A DNA stretch of 64,000 nt from Arthrospira sp. PCC 9108. Its GTDB lineage: Bacteria; Cyanobacteriota; Cyanobacteriia; Cyanobacteriales; Microcoleaceae. The notes under the pieces were generated by a model. That model did no database searches and was not told the DNA's origin. It saw nothing but the letters and a program-made list of their open reading frames with translations. The stretch covers positions 4,960,501 through 5,024,500 of the forward strand of contig CP066886.1 of the NCBI GenBank assembly GCA_016745315.1, read 5' to 3'. Each line of letters begins with the position of its first letter. Within the stretch, counting starts at the first letter, position 1. Below are positions 1 to 10,199 of the stretch, one piece after another. The position numbers were made by a program, and so were the translations under genes.

Positions 1-1
1 G

Positions 2-1555
2 GAAGTTCTCGAATCCCTGAAAGATTCTTCTATCCAATTTATCACCACCCGCCATGAACAAGGTGCTGCATTTATGGCAGATGTCTACGGACGTTTGACC
101 GGAAAAGCAGGGGTTTGTTTGTCTACCTTGGGACCTGGTGCGACTAACCTGATGACGGGGGTGGCAGATGCTAACCTTGATGGGGCTCCCTTGGTAGCAA
201 TTACGGGTCAGGTGGGTACAGACAGAATGCACATTGAATCCCATCAATACCTGGATTTGGTGGCAATGTTTTCCCCTGTCACTAAGTGGAATGCTCAAAT
301 TGTCAGACCTAGCATTACGCCGGAAATTGTCCGTAAGGCTTTTAAATTAGCCCAAACGGAAAAACCGGGGGCGGTTCATATTGATTTACCGGAAAATATT
401 GCTAGTATGGCTGTGGAAGGGCAGCCGCTAAATCGCGATCGCCGCGAAAAAATTTATTCTGCTTATCAAAGCATGAATGAAGCGGCTAGTGCTATCTCCA
501 AAGCTGTTAATCCCCTCATCCTAGTAGGTAATGGAGCTTTGAGAGCTAATGCTAGTGAGGCGGTGACTGAATTTGCTACCCAACTAAATATTCCTGTAGC
601 TAATACTTTTATGGGTAAGGGGGCGATTCCTTATACCCATCCTTTATCTCTGTGGACGACAGGACTTCAGCAGCGGGATTTCATTAGTTGCGCTTTTGAT
701 AAGGCAGATTTGGTGATTGCTATTGGCTATGATTTGATTGAATATTCACCGAAAAAATGGAATCCTAAAGGCACAATTCCGATTATTCATGTGGGGGCTA
801 ATGCGGCGGAAATTGATAGCAGTTATATTCCTATTGCGGAAATTGTTGGGGATATTTCTGATTCTCTTAATGAGATTCTGCGTCGGTCTGACCGCACTGG
901 TAAGCTGGACCCCTATGGGGTAAAACTGCGCTCAGATATTCGCCAAGATTATGAACGCTATGCTAATGATGATGGTTTCCCCATTAAACCTCAAAAAATT
1001 ATCTATGATTTGCGCCAGGTGATGGGACCGGAAGATATCGTGATTTCTGATGTCGGGGCTCATAAAATGTGGATGGCAAGACATTACCACAGCGATCGCC
1101 CTAATACTTGTTTGATTTCTAATGGTTTTGCGGCTATGGGAATTTCTATTCCTGGGGCGATCGCTGCTAAACTTGTCAATCCTGAATTAAAAGTAGTGGC
1201 GGTTACCGGAGATGGCGGTTTTATGATGAACTGTCAGGAATTAGAAACCGCCCTGCGAGTTGGTACACCTTTTGTCACGCTGATTTTTAATGATGGTGGC
1301 TATGGTTTGATTGAATGGAAACAAGAAGACCAGTTTGGCTCGTCCTCGTTTATTAAATTCGGTAATCCTGATTTTGTCAAGTTTGCTGAAAGTATGGGAT
1401 TGAAAGGATACCGGGTTGAGGCGGCGACTGATTTGGTTCCTATTCTTAAAGAAGCACTGGCTTCGGAAGTTCCTGTGGTGATTGATTGTCCGGTAGACTA
1501 TCGGGAAAATGCCCGCTTTAGCCAACGGGCTGGCGGTTTGTGCTGTCCTATTTAA
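2..1555 (+). CDS. Acetolactate synthase large subunit-like TPP enzyme, 5'-truncated by window edge
   Basis: Condenses two pyruvates to acetolactate in a thiamine-diphosphate enzyme fold; used in branched-chain amino acid or acetoin synthesis. The reading frame is open from base 2, so the N-terminus lies outside the window. Visible motifs are HEQGAAFMADVYGR near the start (the TPP-activating Glu), the central PYR/PP linker domain, and a C-terminal TPP/Mg motif GDGGFMMN followed by FNDGGYG. The segment HKMWMARHYHS and the C-terminal VPVVIDCPVDY resemble AlsS-type catabolic synthases more than classical IlvB. About 517 residues are present, against roughly 550-600 for the family. No small regulatory subunit is seen downstream. 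Other TPP enzymes of this family cannot be fully excluded. Confidence 0.85.
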   Translation, partial: EVLESLKDSSIQFITTRHEQGAAFMADVYGRLTGKAGVCLSTLGPGATNLMTGVADANLDGAPLVAITGQVGTDRMHIESHQYLDLVAMFSPVTKWNAQIVRPSITPEIVRKAFKLAQTEKPGAVHIDLPENIASMAVEGQPLNRDRREKIYSAYQSMNEAASAISKAVNPLILVGNGALRANASEAVTEFATQLNIPVANTFMGKGAIPYTHPLSLWTTGLQQRDFISCAFDKADLVIAIGYDLIEYSPKKWNPKGTIPIIHVGANAAEIDSSYIPIAEIVGDISDSLNEILRRSDRTGKLDPYGVKLRSDIRQDYERYANDDGFPIKPQKIIYDLRQVMGPEDIVISDVGAHKMWMARHYHSDRPNTCLISNGFAAMGISIPGAIAAKLVNPELKVVAVTGDGGFMMNCQELETALRVGTPFVTLIFNDGGYGLIEWKQEDQFGSSSFIKFGNPDFVKFAESMGLKGYRVEAATDLVPILKEALASEVPVVIDCPVDYRENARFSQRAGGLCCPI

Positions 1556-1622
1556 TTATTGATTGGATTTCACCACTAACCCGCTGAGACTTTCGGATTT
1601 TCTCAGATTTGGACTTCTCAGA

Positions 1623-1648
1623 CCCAGCGATCGCCTTTGGTCGCTGGG
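1623..1648. terminator. Hairpin downstream of the acetolactate synthase gene
   Basis: CCCAGCGA (1623-1630) pairs with TCGCTGGG (1641-1648) around a 10-base loop, 68 bases after the stop codon. No T-tract follows, so termination is only suggested. Two copies of GGGTGAGGGCTT follow at about 1661-1686. Confidence 0.4.
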
Positions 1649-1769
1649 TACTCCCTTTGTGGGTGAGGGCTTGGGGGTGAGGGCTTATTTGGCGATTGAT
1701 TGAGGATTGCTATTAATAGCCTGATACAATTGTAGTCATGTAGGATGTGCAGTGGCTGAGATTTTAACT

Positions 1770-2660
1770 ATGAAGTTTTTAACCCTAAAAAATGGACAAT
1801 TGGGGACTTTAGTTGATCAGACTGTTGTGGACTTAGTTAAAGCTAGTCAGATTTTGGATGAGTCCTTAACGACTCAGACTTTATTAGAATTAGTAGAAGC
1901 TGGAGATACTGCGACTCAGGCGGTTGGGGATTTGACGGAGAAAGCGATCGCCGCAAAAATTGCCTGTGCGCCGTTGACAGATACTGAAATTATAGCACCT
2001 TTTCCTCATCCTAAACGCAATATTTTTTGTTTGGGTAAGAATTATTTAGATCATGCTAAAGAAATGCTGGGTAGAGTTGATAAAGACGACCAACTACCCA
2101 CCCAAATGATTATTTTTACTAAAGCTACCACTACGGCGATCGGTACGGGTGCGATAATTCCTAGCTATAGCCATTTAACCTCTAAATTAGACTATGAGGC
2201 GGAATTGGCGATTATTATTGGCAAAAAAGGCACTAATATTTTACCAGAAAATGCCTGGGATTATGTATTTGGTTATACAGCCTTAAATGATATCTCAGCT
2301 AGGGATTTACAATCAGATCACCGCCAATGGTTTCGGGGAAAAAGCCTAGATGGTTTTGCGCCTATGGGTCCGGTAGTTGTGCATCGTTCGATGATGCCAT
2401 CTGCGGAAAATATTGAGGTTTGCTGTTGGGTGAATGGGGAAAAAAGACAACAAGCTAAGTTTGATCAAGTTATCTTTGATGTCCCCGCGATTATATCTAC
2501 TCTGTCGGCGGGACTGACTTTATTACCAGGAGATATTATTGCTACAGGTACTCCGGCGGGAGTAGGGATGGGATATAATCCGCCCCGTTTCCTAACTGCT
2601 GGAGATGAGGTAGTTGTGGAAGTGACAGGGGTAGGTAAATTGATTAATCGGGTAGGGTAA
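1770..2660 (+). CDS. Fumarylacetoacetate hydrolase (FAH) family protein
   Basis: Member of the FAH superfamily, which hydrolyses or decarboxylates 2-oxo acid derivatives with a divalent metal. Near residue 90 it has GKNYLDHAKEM, then DYEAELAIIIG, which carries the metal-binding acidic residues, then DISARDLQ and KSLDGFAPMGP, and TPAGVGMG near the end; all are standard family blocks. The length of about 296 residues suits the single-domain YcgM/COG0179 type. The GTG at 1752 would add six residues, but the ATG at 1770 gives the usual MKFL start. The substrate cannot be assigned: the gene stands alone and the family covers oxaloacetate decarboxylases, acylpyruvases and catechol-pathway enzymes. 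Confidence 0.85.
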   Translation: MKFLTLKNGQLGTLVDQTVVDLVKASQILDESLTTQTLLELVEAGDTATQAVGDLTEKAIAAKIACAPLTDTEIIAPFPHPKRNIFCLGKNYLDHAKEMLGRVDKDDQLPTQMIIFTKATTTAIGTGAIIPSYSHLTSKLDYEAELAIIIGKKGTNILPENAWDYVFGYTALNDISARDLQSDHRQWFRGKSLDGFAPMGPVVVHRSMMPSAENIEVCCWVNGEKRQQAKFDQVIFDVPAIISTLSAGLTLLPGDIIATGTPAGVGMGYNPPRFLTAGDEVVVEVTGVGKLINRVG

Positions 2661-2812
2661 ATTAATTAATCGGGTCTGGTTTTAAGTATTTGACTTAATA
2701 TGGTAAAATATGGGAGAGGTGACAAGTTTACATTTAGATAAATACGGGGAACCTGTGGCTGAAAATGATTGAAGATGATATATATATAATTTACTCATAC
2801 TAGGTTAGACTT

Positions 2813-3937
2813 ATGACTAAACCTCGTTCTGGATATACACTTCCGGTTTTTGCTTGTGCGGCGGCGATCGCCGCTTTGGAGCATCTCCAAGACCAGAGCC
2901 CTAATGATAAAAATACGGTGACGGTGGATTTAATCGATCCACCAGAAACGGCGGAAATTGCGATCGAACAGGTGGCTCGTATTAGTGATCATGCGGCTTT
3001 AGGGATTACTCGTTCGGACCCAGGAGATAACTTAGATATTACTCGCCATACGCCAGTTTGGGCAATAGTAGAAAGAATAGGCAGTAACATTAATTCCCTA
3101 GAAATCCCCATTAAAATTGTGGGTGGTGAAGGGGTGGGAATGCAGAAGAAAGGGGAAGAAGCGGCGATTTATAAATATGCGAAATCCCTGATTTTAAGTA
3201 ACCTGAAATCCTTAGTGTCACTAGGCGATCGCATTCAAGTTACGGTTATTTTACCAGAAGGCAAAAAACTAGCCAAACGCACATCTAACGAAGCCTTTGG
3301 AGTCATCCAAGGACTATCATTGCTGGGAACAACAGGTATATCCCAACCCCTCAGCGTCCCCGAACAGTTGGAAGTCTATCGGGAGACGCTGGAAGCGAAA
3401 GCCGCCGACTTTCAAACCCTAGTATTTTGTATTGGTGAAAATGGATTAGACCTAGCCACGCATTTGGGTATTAAGCCTGAACAAATTGTCAAAACGGCTA
3501 ACTGGTTGGGGCCAATGCTAGTAACGGCAGGATGTGTAGAAATTGAATCGATTTTACTATTTGGGTATCACGGAAAGCTGATCAAAGTGGCTGGGGGGAT
3601 TTTCCACACCCATCATCACCTCGCAGACGGACGCTTAGAAATTTTAACGGCTCACTGTGCGGATATGGGATTACCAACCCCAGATCTACAGAAGGTTTTG
3701 CATTCTCCGACGACGGAAGATGCTTTATTGTACCTGCGGGAACTAAAGGGGGATTGGGTCGATCGCATATATGGTTCGATCGCCTCGGCTATTGATCATC
3801 GCGCCGCCGCCTATATACACACCCACGCGGAAGTAAATGTTCAGGTGGGGTCAGTGTTATTTGATCGCCAGCGTCAAATTATCTGCAAAAGTGCGATCGG
3901 TGATACAATTTGGCAGCAAATTTGTTATCCTAGTTAG
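2813..3937 (+). CDS. cbiD: Cobalt-precorrin-5B (C1)-methyltransferase CbiD
   Basis: Methylates C1 of cobalt-precorrin-5B in the anaerobic (early cobalt insertion) route to cobalamin, using S-adenosylmethionine. The N-terminus MTKPRSGYTLPVFACAAAIA corresponds to the CbiD glycine/threonine-rich start. Typical internal blocks are KIVGGEGVG near residue 100 and HGKLIKVAGGIFHTHHHLAD near residue 260. The length of 374 residues is normal. guaA follows 109 bases downstream on the same strand; I recall this pairing from other cyanobacteria, though the two functions are unrelated. The ATG at 2813 follows an AT-rich leader and no strong Shine-Dalgarno sequence is visible. Confidence 0.92.
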   Translation: MTKPRSGYTLPVFACAAAIAALEHLQDQSPNDKNTVTVDLIDPPETAEIAIEQVARISDHAALGITRSDPGDNLDITRHTPVWAIVERIGSNINSLEIPIKIVGGEGVGMQKKGEEAAIYKYAKSLILSNLKSLVSLGDRIQVTVILPEGKKLAKRTSNEAFGVIQGLSLLGTTGISQPLSVPEQLEVYRETLEAKAADFQTLVFCIGENGLDLATHLGIKPEQIVKTANWLGPMLVTAGCVEIESILLFGYHGKLIKVAGGIFHTHHHLADGRLEILTAHCADMGLPTPDLQKVLHSPTTEDALLYLRELKGDWVDRIYGSIASAIDHRAAAYIHTHAEVNVQVGSVLFDRQRQIICKSAIGDTIWQQICYPS

Positions 3938-4046
3938 AATACTCCCTCAACAAATTATCCGCAAAATTGCCGCGTTTTTACTCCTCCCGGTGCTACCAGA
4001 ACCTAGCCCCCATGACTATATCAACATCTACAACCCTTAACTCAAT

Positions 4047-5671
4047 ATGACTGTGCAAACCTCAGCCCCAGAGCAAACTCTACCGACACCAATAACCGAA
4101 CCGGTTACCTCAGTTAATCGGGAAATGATTATGATCTTAGATTTCGGTTCCCAATACTCGGAACTGATCGCCCGTCGTATTCGGGAAACAGAAGTCTATT
4201 CGGAAGTGATTTCCTATCGCACCAGCGCCAAAAAATTAGCCGACCTGAACTTAAAAGGGATTATCTTATCCGGTGGACCTAGTTCGGTCTATGACGAAAA
4301 AGCCCCCCATTGTGACCCAGAAATTTGGAATCTGGGGGTTCCGGTGTTGGGTGTATGTTATGGAATGCAGTTAATGGTTCAACAACTGGGGGGGGAGGTA
4401 GAACGGGCTAAACTAGCTGAATATGGTAAGGCTTCCCTAACTATTGATGATCCAACAGATCTACTGACTAATGTTGAGCAAGGGTCTACCATGTGGATGA
4501 GTCATGGTGACTCCTGTACTAGACTCCCACCAGGGTTTGAGGTTCTCGCCCATACAGGTAATACCCCCTGTGCGGCGATCGCTGACCATCAACGCAAACT
4601 CTACGGAGTTCAGTTTCACCCGGAAGTAGTTCACTCTATTGGTGGTCAAGCCTTAATCAGGAATTTCGTTTATCATATATGCGACTGTGAACCGACCTGG
4701 ACTACAGAAACTTTTGTGGAAGAAGCTATCCGCGAGATTCGGGGTAAAGTAGGAGATAAACGGGTATTATTAGCCCTTTCCGGCGGGGTGGACTCCTCAA
4801 CTCTGGCATTTTTACTCCATCAGGCGATCGGAGATCAACTTACCTGTATGTTTATTGACCAGGGGTTTATGCGGAAATATGAACCCGAAAAACTGGTAAA
4901 ACTATTTGATGATCGATTTCATATCTCGGTTGAATACGTTAACGCCCGCGATCGCTTTCTCGAACAACTCAAAGGAGTGACCGACCCCGAAGAAAAACGC
5001 AAACGCATTGGGGGGAATTTATCCGAGTCTTTGAAGAAGAATCAGCCCGTCTCGGACCCTTTGACTATCTCGCCCAGGGAACCCTTTATCCTGATGTAAT
5101 TGAGTCAGCCGATACCAATGTTGACCCGAAAACTGGGGAAAGGGTAGCGGTTAAAATCAAAAGCCATCACAACGTTGGCGGTTTACCCAAGGACTTACGA
5201 TTTAAATTAGTTGAACCCCTCCGCAAACTGTTTAAAGATGAAGTTCGTAAAGTGGGGCGATCGATAGGTTTACCCGAAGAAATCGTCCGCCGCCACCCCT
5301 TCCCTGGTCCAGGTTTAGCCATTCGTATTCTAGGGGAAGTTACCGCCGAAAAACTGAATATTCTGCGTGATGCTGATTTTATCGTCCGTGATGAAATTCA
5401 CAAATCCGGCGTTTATCATGATTTTTGGCAAGCCTTCGCCGTATTGCTTCCCGTCCGCAGTGTGGGAGTTATGGGAGATCAGCGCACTTACGCCTATCCG
5501 GTGGTGTTGCGATTTGTCTCTAGTGAAGATGGTATGACCGCCGACTGGTCGCGGGTTCCCTACGATTTACTCGAAACTATTTCTAACCGCATTGTTAATG
5601 AAGTGCGAGGAGTCAATCGGGTAGTTTACGATATTACATCCAAACCCCCAGGAACTATCGAATGGGAATAG
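4047..5671 (+). CDS. guaA: GMP synthase (glutamine-hydrolysing), split by a one-base frameshift
   Basis: Converts XMP to GMP with ATP and glutamine. The class I glutamine amidotransferase domain (residues about 28-220) has nucleophile Cys in VLGVCYGMQLM and the His-Glu pair in QFHPEV. The ATP-pyrophosphatase domain starts with LALSGGVDSS, and the C-terminal dimerisation domain ends in KPPGTIEWE. The frame breaks after KRIGG at a run of six G (5010-5015): adding one G restores GEFIRVFEEESARLG and the rest of the domain through 5671. Everything on both sides is well conserved and the gene is a core purine gene, so an undercalled homopolymer is the likely cause. A true pseudogene is possible but less likely. 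Confidence 0.9.
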
Positions 5672-5722
5672 GGCAATTGATAATGGATAATGGATAATTA
5701 TTAATTGTTAATTGTTCATCCT

Positions 5723-7002
5723 GTAGGGGCGGGTTCTGCTGTCAATCATCATTCCCAGGGGGTTTTGGTAAACCCGCCCTAACCCACCGGGAAATTATTG
5801 TAGGGGCGGGTTCTGCTGTCAATCATCATTCCCAGCGGGGTTTTGGTAAACCCGCCCTAACCCACCGGGAAATTAATAGATAATTGTAAACGCGCCCCAC
5901 GGCGGTCAATCATCATTCCCACCGGGGTTTTGGTAAACCCGCCCTAACCCACCGGGAAATTATTGTAGGGGCGGGTTCTGCGGTCAATCATCATTCCCAG
6001 CGGGGTTTTGGTAAACCCGCCCTAACCCACCGGGAAATTATTGTAGGGGCGGGTTCTGCGGTCAATCATCATTCCCAGCGGGGTTTTGGTAAACCCGCCC
6101 TAACCCACCGGGAAATTATTGTAGGGGCGGGTTCTGCGGTCAATCATCATTCCCAGCGGGGTTTTGGTAAACCCGCCCTAACCCACCGGGAAATTAATAG
6201 ATAATTGTAAACGCGCCCCACGGCGGTCAATCATCATTCCCAGCGGTGTTTTGGTAAACCCGCCCTAACCCACCGGGAAATTAATAGATAATTGTAAACG
6301 CGCCCCACGGCGGTCAATCATCATTCCCAGCGGTGTTTTGGTAAACCCGCCCTAACCCACCGGGAAATTATTGTAGGGGCGGGTTCTGCGGTCAATCATC
6401 ATTCCCAGCGGGGTTTTGGTAAACCCGCCCTAACCCACCGGGAAATTATTGTAAACGCGCCCCACGGCGGTCAATCATCATTCCCAGCGGTGTTTTGGTA
6501 AACCCGCCCTAACCCACCGGGAAATTATTGTAAACGCGCCCCACGGCGGTCAATCATCATTCCCAGCGGTGTTTTGGTAAACCCGCCCTAACCCACCGGG
6601 AAATTAATAGATAATTGTAAACGCGCCCCACGGCGGTCAATCATCATTCCCAGGGGGTTTTGGTAAACCCGCCCTAACCCACCGGGAAATTAATAGATAA
6701 TTGTAAACGCGCCCCACGGCGGTCAATCATCATTCCCACCGGGGTTTTGGTAAACCCGCCCTAACCCACCGGGAAATTATTGTAGGGGCGGGTTCTGCGG
6801 TCAATCATCATTCCCAGCGGGGTTTTGGTAAACCCGCCCTAACCCACCGGGAAATTATTGTAGGGGCGGGTTCTGCGGTCAATCATCATTCCCAGCGGGG
6901 TTTTGGTAAACCCGCCCTAACCCACCGGGAAATTATTGTAGGGGCGGGTTCTGCGGTCAATCATCATTCCCAGCGGGGTTTTGGTAAACCCGCCCTAACC
7001 CA
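5723..7002. repeat. Tandem array of about 16 hairpin units (77-89 bp), GGGCGGGTT family
   Basis: Sixteen copies of a right half containing TTTGGTAAACCCGCCCTAAC can be counted. Two left halves alternate: one beginning GTAGGGGCGGGTTCTGC (77-bp unit), the other GTAAACGCGCCCCACGGCGG, usually preceded by AATAGATAATT, giving longer units. GGGCGGGTT and AACCCGCCC can pair within the first type. Copies differ by only a few bases (CAGCGGGG, CAGCGGTG, CACCGGGG, CAGGGGG), which points to recent amplification. There are no unique spacers between copies. The array fills the whole gap between guaA and the next gene and stops about 16 bases before that gene's start codon. Confidence 0.95.
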
Positions 7003-7018
7003 CTATTACTGATGAAAA

Positions 7019-7363
7019 ATGGACTATAAAACTGCCCGTAGTTTCTTAATTGACCAAGGTATGGCTTTGGAAATACAAAATAACCCCGATGCCTTTTTAA
7101 TTCGTCTGAAAGAAGGTAAGCCCCCAGTCCCTGGTCAAGTGACATCGATTTTGTTAGCAATTAAAATGGTGTATGACTCCCTCAAAGAAACCGATAACTT
7201 CGATCGCCCTCTGGTGTTGGCTTTGTATCAATTAGCCATGGAAAGCCATCAGCAATTTCTCCTCAAGTCTAAACAAGGTGTTGCATGGCCTCCCCTACTC
7301 CAAGAAGATCTTAATCGGATATCTCTGGGGGTAAAAAGCATTTTTTCCGGTCAATGGTATTGA
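7019..7363 (+). CDS. Conserved small hypothetical protein (114 aa)
   Basis: I cannot assign a function. The predicted protein is soluble and largely helical, with a distinctive block LKEGKPPVPGQVTSILLAIK and a C-terminal WPPLLQEDLNRI. It has no signal peptide, membrane span or Cys motif. Codon use and the GCGATCGC-type context match neighbours, and it looks like the small conserved cyanobacterial proteins found next to housekeeping genes. The ATG at 7019 is only about 16 bases after the end of the upstream repeat array, so its promoter must lie inside or beyond the repeats. No clear ribosome-binding site is visible. Confidence 0.7.
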   Translation: MDYKTARSFLIDQGMALEIQNNPDAFLIRLKEGKPPVPGQVTSILLAIKMVYDSLKETDNFDRPLVLALYQLAMESHQQFLLKSKQGVAWPPLLQEDLNRISLGVKSIFSGQWY

Positions 7364-7472
7364 CAAAAACCAGATAGTATGCTTAAAATGGTGGGGTGCA
7401 TGGCAGAAAATCTGGTGTATGCCAGCTTGGATGCCGCCAAGTTTGCTTTAACTTTTTGAGGAAACTAAACCA

Positions 7473-7607
7473 ATGGAGATTCCTGGTAGTAGTAGTTTCA
7501 TAACTACACATCAAGAGTCCGATTCGTCTAAAGAAGACCCTGACCCTAGCCCTAGGTGTGGCTGGCAGTTGATTGGTTTGATGAATTTGCCCCGATCGCT
7601 TTATTAA
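7473..7607 (+). CDS. Possible 44-residue small protein
   Basis: An ATG preceded by GAGG (11 bases upstream) opens a 44-codon frame rich in Ser, Asp and Pro, ending LIGLMNLPRSLY. It lies in the roughly 600-base gap before mgtE. I recognise no family, and the frame could be chance or a gene remnant. Confidence 0.25.
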   Translation: MEIPGSSSFITTHQESDSSKEDPDPSPRCGWQLIGLMNLPRSLY

Positions 7608-7709
7608 AGATTAGTGGGTTCATCTCCGGTCACTGCTGGGCATAGTGACTGGGAAGGAAGGAGGTAAACCCCCTAGACTATTACTGAATATTTGAATCAA
7701 TTTCGAGCT

Positions 7710-7739
7710 GGTTTTTTCTTGGTATTGCAAGAAAAAGCC
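7710..7739. other. Long A/T-rich hairpin in the mgtE upstream gap
   Basis: GGTTTTTTCTTG pairs with CAAGAAAAAGCC (12 bp, one G-T wobble) around a six-base loop. The remaining parts of 7364-7968 show no gene beyond the doubtful small frame at 7473, and no recognisable Mg-riboswitch fold. The hairpin could end an upstream transcript or be a regulatory element for mgtE. Confidence 0.35.
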
Positions 7740-7968
7740 CGGTTGTTTCGTGATGTTTGATTAGTGAATAAATAGTGCAGCCAGTGGACTGGTTGACAGG
7801 TTGAATCTTTGAGGATTTATTCAGCCTGAAACTGTGTTTTGTCTACTTTTGCCACTTACAAAATCACCTTTTGTGAGTCGATTTATGCTGGCAAATATCC
7901 TCAAAAAATTAAGGCAATAAACATGGTTTGATGCTGACAATTATCCTGTATTTAGTGAGAGGTGAAAA

Positions 7969-9338
7969 ATGCGTGGCAATGTTTTGAACGATTTACTACA
8001 ACCTTTTGCATTAGAAGCGGCGAAAAAAGAGGCGAATAGTTTACCGGCTTCGGAACTGGTACAACTGCTGATGCAAATTGAACCCCATAAGCGAGTTATA
8101 GCGTTTCGATTACTAGAAAAAAACAGAGCGATCGCCGTTTTTGAATATTTACGCCCGGAGGAACAAGCCGATCTAATTCAAGATATGGAAAATCCCGAAG
8201 TAATGACGCTTCTGGAAGCACTTGATCCTGATGATCGTGTGCAGCTATTTGAGGAACTTCCGGCTAAAGTGACTAAGCGACTGATAGGGAAACTCAGTCC
8301 CCAAGCCAGGGAAACGGTTAACTTACTACTGGGATATCCCGAAAATAGTGCGGGAAGAATTATGAATCTGCGGTTGGTTACCGTCCGCAGTCACATGACC
8401 GTTGCTGATACCCTAACGACTATCCGCCAATCGGAATTAGACCCGAATCAACTGGCAGTTGTGTTTATCATTGATGCCGAAAGATATTATCGGGGATTTG
8501 TTCCTACCGTTAACCTGATTAGAGCTAATCCTGATCAAATTATTGGTGAATTAGCCGAGGGTGAAACCATTGCCGTCCGCGCGAGCGATCGCGATTTAAA
8601 AGCGGCTCAACTCCTGAAAAATAACGACCTTCCCGCCATTCCTGTAGTTGATAACGAAGGGCGATTAATTGGAGATATCACCTTTGATGATGTGATTGAT
8701 TTAGTGGAAGAAGAAGCCACCGAGACAATTTTAGGCAAGCCGGAGTCGGGAATTTATTAACCCGTGATCAAGGTTGGAGTGAAAAACTGGTGCGTGGTCC
8801 TTCTTTCTATGCCATTAGACTGCGGATAATGTTCTTAATTGTTACCCTGATTGGTGGTTTTTTAGTCGGTGGCGTGATCGAAACTTTTGAAGATACCCTA
8901 GAGGCGATCGTGGCGGCGGCGGTATTTATTCCCCTAGTCATGGATATGGGGGGAAATGTCGGCACTCAATCAAGCACTATTTTCGCCCGTGGTTTAGCCT
9001 GGAGTCAAATTCACCCTAGCCAGTTTACTGCTTATCTATTCCGAGAAATTCGCATTGGCTTCATTATGGGGGTAATTTTAGGCACTGTGGCGGGAATAGC
9101 CGCCTACTTCTGGCAAGGATTACCTAACGATATCCCCCAACTGGGTTTAGCGGTGGGAATTTCCTTAACTTGTGTAATTACTTTGGGAGCAATTTTAGGA
9201 GCAATGTTGCCGATGATTATGCTAAGACTCGGCTTTGATCACGGTCCTGGTGCTGATCCATTTATCACCACAATTAAAGACTTTTCGGGTCTGTGGATTT
9301 ATTTTTCTCTAGTGGGGTTGCTGGTTGGTGTTAGTTAA
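7969..9338 (+). CDS. mgtE: Magnesium transporter MgtE, split by a one-base frameshift
   Basis: Mg2+ channel/transporter of the inner membrane. The cytoplasmic MgtE N domain (residues about 20-135, helical repeats such as LEALDPDDRVQLFEELP) is followed by a CBS pair (about 140-255). After the break come five membrane helices, with the signature MDMGGNVGTQSSTIFARGLA and the C-terminal GADPFITTIKDFSGLWIYF. The frame is lost at 8739/8740: inserting one G gives GKAGVGNLLTRDQGWSEKLV and joins the two halves perfectly. The expected length of about 456 residues is normal. The neighbouring MgtC-like gene suggests a magnesium locus. A base-calling error is more likely than inactivation. Confidence 0.9.
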
Positions 9339-9426
9339 CTGAGATTCAACCCACTACTATCTGAGTCAAGGAATTACCCTAAGTTGGCAAAAACATTGTA
9401 AAAACTAAGGAGATAAGAACATGATC

Positions 9427-10038
9427 ATGAGTCAAGCTATCACTGCCCGCCCTAGTGTTATTTCTACCCTGAAACAAATTTGTTTGCGGAAACAGGAAAT
9501 TGCACAAATTTACAAAGCTATGGCAAAACGGGAATCTTCGGAATCCCGTCGGGAGACTTTACGCAAGATGGCGACTTCCTCGGAGCAATCTATTCTATCT
9601 CCAGCTCGCACATTGAAACAGTTAGGGGAATCAGTACCTAGCCTCAAATATTCATGGTGGCAGCGGTCACGGGACTATTTAATTGCCGAAGTTAATCTTC
9701 CCTTGATTTTGAATTTGATTGAGAAGTTAGAGGCCCAGGATAACTATTATTTGAATCAAATTTTGGCTGAAGATGGGCAAAAAACTACTTATGCTGATGC
9801 CATGAATGATCAGACTCAAGATCGGCTGGTTTTGCAAGAAATGTTATCTCCCTATTGTCGCTATCGCGGACAGCTTACCTCAGAAAATCTCCGTTTTAAC
9901 CAAGTTTTTCAGGAGTTTTCTAATCAAGTGGCGATCGCCTGTGCTTTAGAAACCAGTGGTAAAATCTCACCGAAACAAGCAATGGAGCGTCTGGAACAGT
10001 TGTGGCAGGAGTTGCAAGACTCCCACCCCGAATCATAA
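9427..10038 (+). CDS. Hypothetical helical protein between mgtE and mgtC-like gene
   Basis: I do not recognise a family. The protein is about 203 residues, soluble and almost entirely helical, with charged amphipathic segments such as KRESSESRRETLRKM and EKLEAQDNYYLNQIL. It might be a ferritin-like four-helix bundle, but the usual EXXH metal pairs are not evident. The start is either ATG 9421 (MIMSQ) or ATG 9427. AAGGAG ends about 8 bases before 9421 and 14 before 9427, which favours 9421 on spacing alone. It lies 82 bases after mgtE and 161 before the MgtC-like gene on the same strand. Confidence 0.6.
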   Translation: MSQAITARPSVISTLKQICLRKQEIAQIYKAMAKRESSESRRETLRKMATSSEQSILSPARTLKQLGESVPSLKYSWWQRSRDYLIAEVNLPLILNLIEKLEAQDNYYLNQILAEDGQKTTYADAMNDQTQDRLVLQEMLSPYCRYRGQLTSENLRFNQVFQEFSNQVAIACALETSGKISPKQAMERLEQLWQELQDSHPES

Positions 10039-10199
10039 CCGCTCCCGAATAGGGCAACATGGGGAGGTTGAACCCCTCCCCATCACTTATTTTTCCGCTG
10101 AATGCTGCCGAAAATATCCTAAAATCAGTAGGTTCTTGGCATAGTTAACTCAACTGTGTACAAAGTCCATCAAAGCAGAATCAGAAGAAGAGGTGAGCC

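Noticed and set aside
5723..7002. CRISPR array
   Set aside because: Repeats of 77-89 bp run head to tail with no unique spacers, and the units form hairpins of a dispersed family; the same holds for the arrays at 38.4, 54.2, 57.4 and 61.8 kb.
7364..7968. Magnesium riboswitch (M-box) upstream of mgtE
   Set aside because: No conserved M-box segments can be found by eye; only one A/T-rich hairpin is clear.
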